A DNA stretch of 64,000 nucleotides from JAHDFB01 sp965658745 (GTDB taxonomy: Bacteria; Bacteroidota; Bacteroidia; Chitinophagales; Saprospiraceae), in the NCBI GenBank assembly GCA_965658745.1, contig CBFHTK010000008.1, positions 62,001-126,000 of the forward strand. Reading direction: 5' to 3'. The notes below the pieces were generated by a model. It ran no database searches. It was not told where the DNA came from and was given only the letters and a program-made list of their open reading frames with translations. Below are positions 61,790 to 64,000 of this stretch, piece by piece. Numbering within the stretch: the first letter of the stretch is position 1; every line of letters starts with the position of its first letter. The position numbers were made by a program, and so were the translations under genes.

Positions 61790-64000
61790 CTACTTTCTTA
61801 TCATAGCTCCTAGCTGAGTTTCATATTTACGAATCAATTGATCCATTATCTTATTCACCTCTTTGTCTTTCAGGGTTCTTTCAAGATTTTCAAATGAAAA
61901 ACTAACTGCATAGGATTTCTTTCCCTCACCTAGTTGATCCTTGTTGACATAAACATCAAACAAACTTACATCCTTCAAAAGTTTCTTATCAGTTTTAAAA
62001 GCGATTGCAGTTATTTCACTAAACTTTACTTTAGTATCAACTACAAGAGCAAGATCTCGCCTAACCACTGGAAATCTCGTTATTTCTTTGACAGAAATAG
62101 ACGTTTTCTTCATGAAGCGCAAAATAATATCCCAATTAAAAATAGCATGGAAAATATCGCGTTTTACACCATATTTCTTTTTTAGATTGTCTGACAATAC
62201 TCCAAAATCGACCAGAACCTGGGGACCTCTGTGATAAGACAAACCGTAGTTAAACACATCATCCGTGTTCGCTAACTCTGAAACCTGGTAACTATTCATT
62301 CCCAATTTCGTAAGGATCATTTCCACGTAAGCTTTGAGATCATAGAAACTTAGACTGCGCTTCTCACTATTCATCCAGCTTTCCTCCAGCTGATCTCCTA
62401 CCATAGTGAGACTCAAGTGATCTGTTTCTTTAAAATCATCTCCATTTTTGGCGTAAGAACGTCCATTTTCAAACAATCTTAAATTTAGTTGTTGTCTATT
62501 CTGATTGTTAATTACCGTTTCAAGAGCAGTATAAGCCATTGAAGGTCGCATCACATTCAGAGTAACATTACTCGTATTATTGATAGTAACCTTATCGTCG
62601 AGAGATTCAAAAAGACTCTTATCAACTAATGACAGTCCCATCATTTCGCTGAAACCAGCACCTGTTAGCAAATTTGCGATATCATTCTTGACTCGGAAGC
62701 TGTTCACTCCTGAACTAACTTGAATTGCGCTGTGTATATAACCAGGTAACTCAACTTGATTGAAGCCGTATATTCTCAGTATTTCCTCAATTACATCGAC
62801 ATCCCTCGTCACATCAGCTTTATTTGTTGGAACTGCAACAGTAAAACTCACTCCATCATCTGCTTTCAGTTCCATTTCCAATGCTGATAATATATTTCTA
62901 ATCTCATCATCAGAAATTGTACCTCCAATAAGTCTTCGGACTTTCTCAAAAGTCAAAGTAACTTCAGCTTCAGTGATCGGCTCTGGATAAACATCCATTA
63001 ACTCTGATGCAACAGTTGCTTCAGCATATTCTTGCATCAGTTGGACGGCTCTTTTAAGTGCGTACACTGTTACATTGGGATCACTTCCTTTTTCGAATAC
63101 CATTGCTGCATCGGTACGTAACAAGTGTCTAAAACTTGTTCTTCGAAGACTTGAAGCCTTAAAATGAGCACTTTCCAGAAAAATTCTACTTGTTGAATCT
63201 GTGACTCCGGATTGCATTCCTCCAAAAACACCAGCAATGCACATACCCTGCTCATTGCCGTCACAGATCATCAAGTCCTCTGCATGAAGTTTTCTTTCTT
63301 TCTCATCTAGTGTAGTAAAGGAACTGTCTTGTGGTAATTGCGTAACTACGATTTTGTTGCCAGCAATTTTGTCGGCGTCAAAAGCATGCAGAGGTTGCCC
63401 CAATTCATGGAGTATGTAATTTGTAATATCAACAATATTCGATATCGGCCTTACACCAATTGAACGTAAGCGATTCTGCATCCACTCGGGTGAAGCTTGT
63501 ATCTTGATATTCTCCAGAAGAATACCTGAGTATCTTGGACAAGCTTTTGTATCTCTTACTTCAATTTCAATTGGTTGACCTTCTCCTGCAACGAAATTGC
63601 TGGTATCTGGATTACGTAATTTTGGGGCTTGACCCAAATTGACCTTTATATATGCCAGTAAATCTTGTGCAACACCTAAATGAGAAGTGGCGTCTGATCT
63701 ATTGGGAGTCAATCCGATATCATAGATTACATCCGTTTCAAAATTAAGATAATCTTCTGCAGTTATTCCTACTTCTGTCTCATCTGGAAGGACCATAATT
63801 CCATCGTGGTCGACACCGATTCCAAGTTCATCTTCAGCGCATATCATACCTTCAGATACTTGGCCTCTGATTTTACCTTTCTTTATTTTGAAAACAGAAT
63901 CGTCTTCTGTGGGAAGGATTGTGCCTATTGTTGCTACCAGTACCTTTTGGCCTTGAGCCACATTAGGCGCACCACATACAATGTTGAGTGGATTTTCACC
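61790..64000 (-). CDS. pheT: Phenylalanine--tRNA ligase beta subunit (partial at window end)
   Basis: The last 736 residues are visible; the frame is open through base 64000, so roughly the first 60-70 residues lie outside. Domains in order: tRNA-binding EMAP-like domain (GQKVLVATIGTIL onwards), B3/B4 editing domain (YDIGLTPNRSDA, then LGQPLHAFDADK), B5 (about 300-380 of the fragment), the catalytic-like core and the C-terminal ferredoxin-fold anticodon-binding domain (FPVVRRDLALVVDTKVKF ... YEIQLGAMIRK-type end). It charges tRNA-Phe with PheS, not seen here. Confidence 0.95.
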   Translation of the reverse strand, partial: GENPLNIVCGAPNVAQGQKVLVATIGTILPTEDDSVFKIKKGKIRGQVSEGMICAEDELGIGVDHDGIMVLPDETEVGITAEDYLNFETDVIYDIGLTPNRSDATSHLGVAQDLLAYIKVNLGQAPKLRNPDTSNFVAGEGQPIEIEVRDTKACPRYSGILLENIKIQASPEWMQNRLRSIGVRPISNIVDITNYILHELGQPLHAFDADKIAGNKIVVTQLPQDSSFTTLDEKERKLHAEDLMICDGNEQGMCIAGVFGGMQSGVTDSTSRIFLESAHFKASSLRRTSFRHLLRTDAAMVFEKGSDPNVTVYALKRAVQLMQEYAEATVASELMDVYPEPITEAEVTLTFEKVRRLIGGTISDDEIRNILSALEMELKADDGVSFTVAVPTNKADVTRDVDVIEEILRIYGFNQVELPGYIHSAIQVSSGVNSFRVKNDIANLLTGAGFSEMMGLSLVDKSLFESLDDKVTINNTSNVTLNVMRPSMAYTALETVINNQNRQQLNLRLFENGRSYAKNGDDFKETDHLSLTMVGDQLEESWMNSEKRSLSFYDLKAYVEMILTKLGMNSYQVSELANTDDVFNYGLSYHRGPQVLVDFGVLSDNLKKKYGVKRDIFHAIFNWDIILRFMKKTSISVKEITRFPVVRRDLALVVDTKVKFSEITAIAFKTDKKLLKDVSLFDVYVNKDQLGEGKKSYAVSFSFENLERTLKDKEVNKIMDQLIRKYETQLGAMIRK

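Noticed and set aside
1..64000. CRISPR array, prophage or intact insertion sequence
   Set aside because: No regularly spaced direct repeats, no integrase or capsid genes, and no transposase with terminal inverted repeats were seen.

Overview
The window is AT-rich chromosomal DNA from a member of the Bacteroidota, most likely a Saprospiria-like lineage (inference). The evidence is: C-terminal type IX secretion (T9SS) sorting domains on a subtilisin-like protease and an esterase; a PorE-like TPR/propeller/OmpA protein; a TonB-dependent receptor with an N-terminal carboxypeptidase-regulatory-like domain; a GYDIA-type GHMP kinase; GIN-domain, DUF4421-like and DUF5723-like envelope proteins; and few strong Shine-Dalgarno sequences. 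Most genes are housekeeping. There is no prophage, CRISPR array, integrase or intact insertion sequence.

Layout. 1-5 kb: end of an ABC-F ATPase, a Fur-type regulator with a spermidine-synthase-like protein, a Na+/alanine symporter, a tRNA-Leu(GAG) beside a decayed duplicate of itself, and pyrophosphatase. 5.2-8 kb: a four-gene leftward operon (ABC ATPase, permease, YtrA-type GntR regulator, GIN-domain protein) with a candidate YtrA operator in front and a terminator behind. 8.3-15.4 kb: a dodecin gene interrupted by an amber codon, a TetR/PaaE-like reductase pair, a RAYT-transposase-like protein without its HUH histidines beside a REP-like element, LpxH, a glycosyltransferase and a second PaaE-like reductase. 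16-24 kb: secreted S8 protease, CvpA, PorE-like protein and RlmD. 24-32 kb: coiled-coil protein, aspartate-semialdehyde dehydrogenase, lamin-tail-domain protein, EEP-family protein, GNAT, GHMP kinase and S21. 32-41 kb: topoisomerase IV subunit A, a split coiled-coil lipoprotein, esterase, DUF5723-like protein with a lipoprotein, and an enolase-superfamily epimerase. 42-47 kb: phosphohexomutase, Pcm and iscS-iscU-iscA. 47-54 kb: a pseudogene with two homopolymer frameshifts, the N-degron pair aat-clpS, a peroxiredoxin and an M1 peptidase. 54-64 kb: flippase-like protein, RuvC, TonB receptor, DUF4421-like protein, RNase Y, ZapA, a small coiled-coil protein and PheT (cut by the window edge).

The signal least explained by the genes is a family of about 36-bp intergenic repeats, nine copies in 47 kb. 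Each has a TTGATAATCAA-like palindromic module followed about 14 bp later by a GTGTRGCAYAC-like module. Copies lie in both orientations and four sit between convergent genes, so they are unlikely to be ordinary promoters. A separate GC-rich REP-like element occurs twice, once just upstream of the RAYT-like gene. Several genes are disrupted (dodecin amber codon, two +1 shifts in one gene, a possible +1 shift in a lipoprotein, an extra A before the EEP gene). Some of these lie in homopolymers and should be checked against reads.
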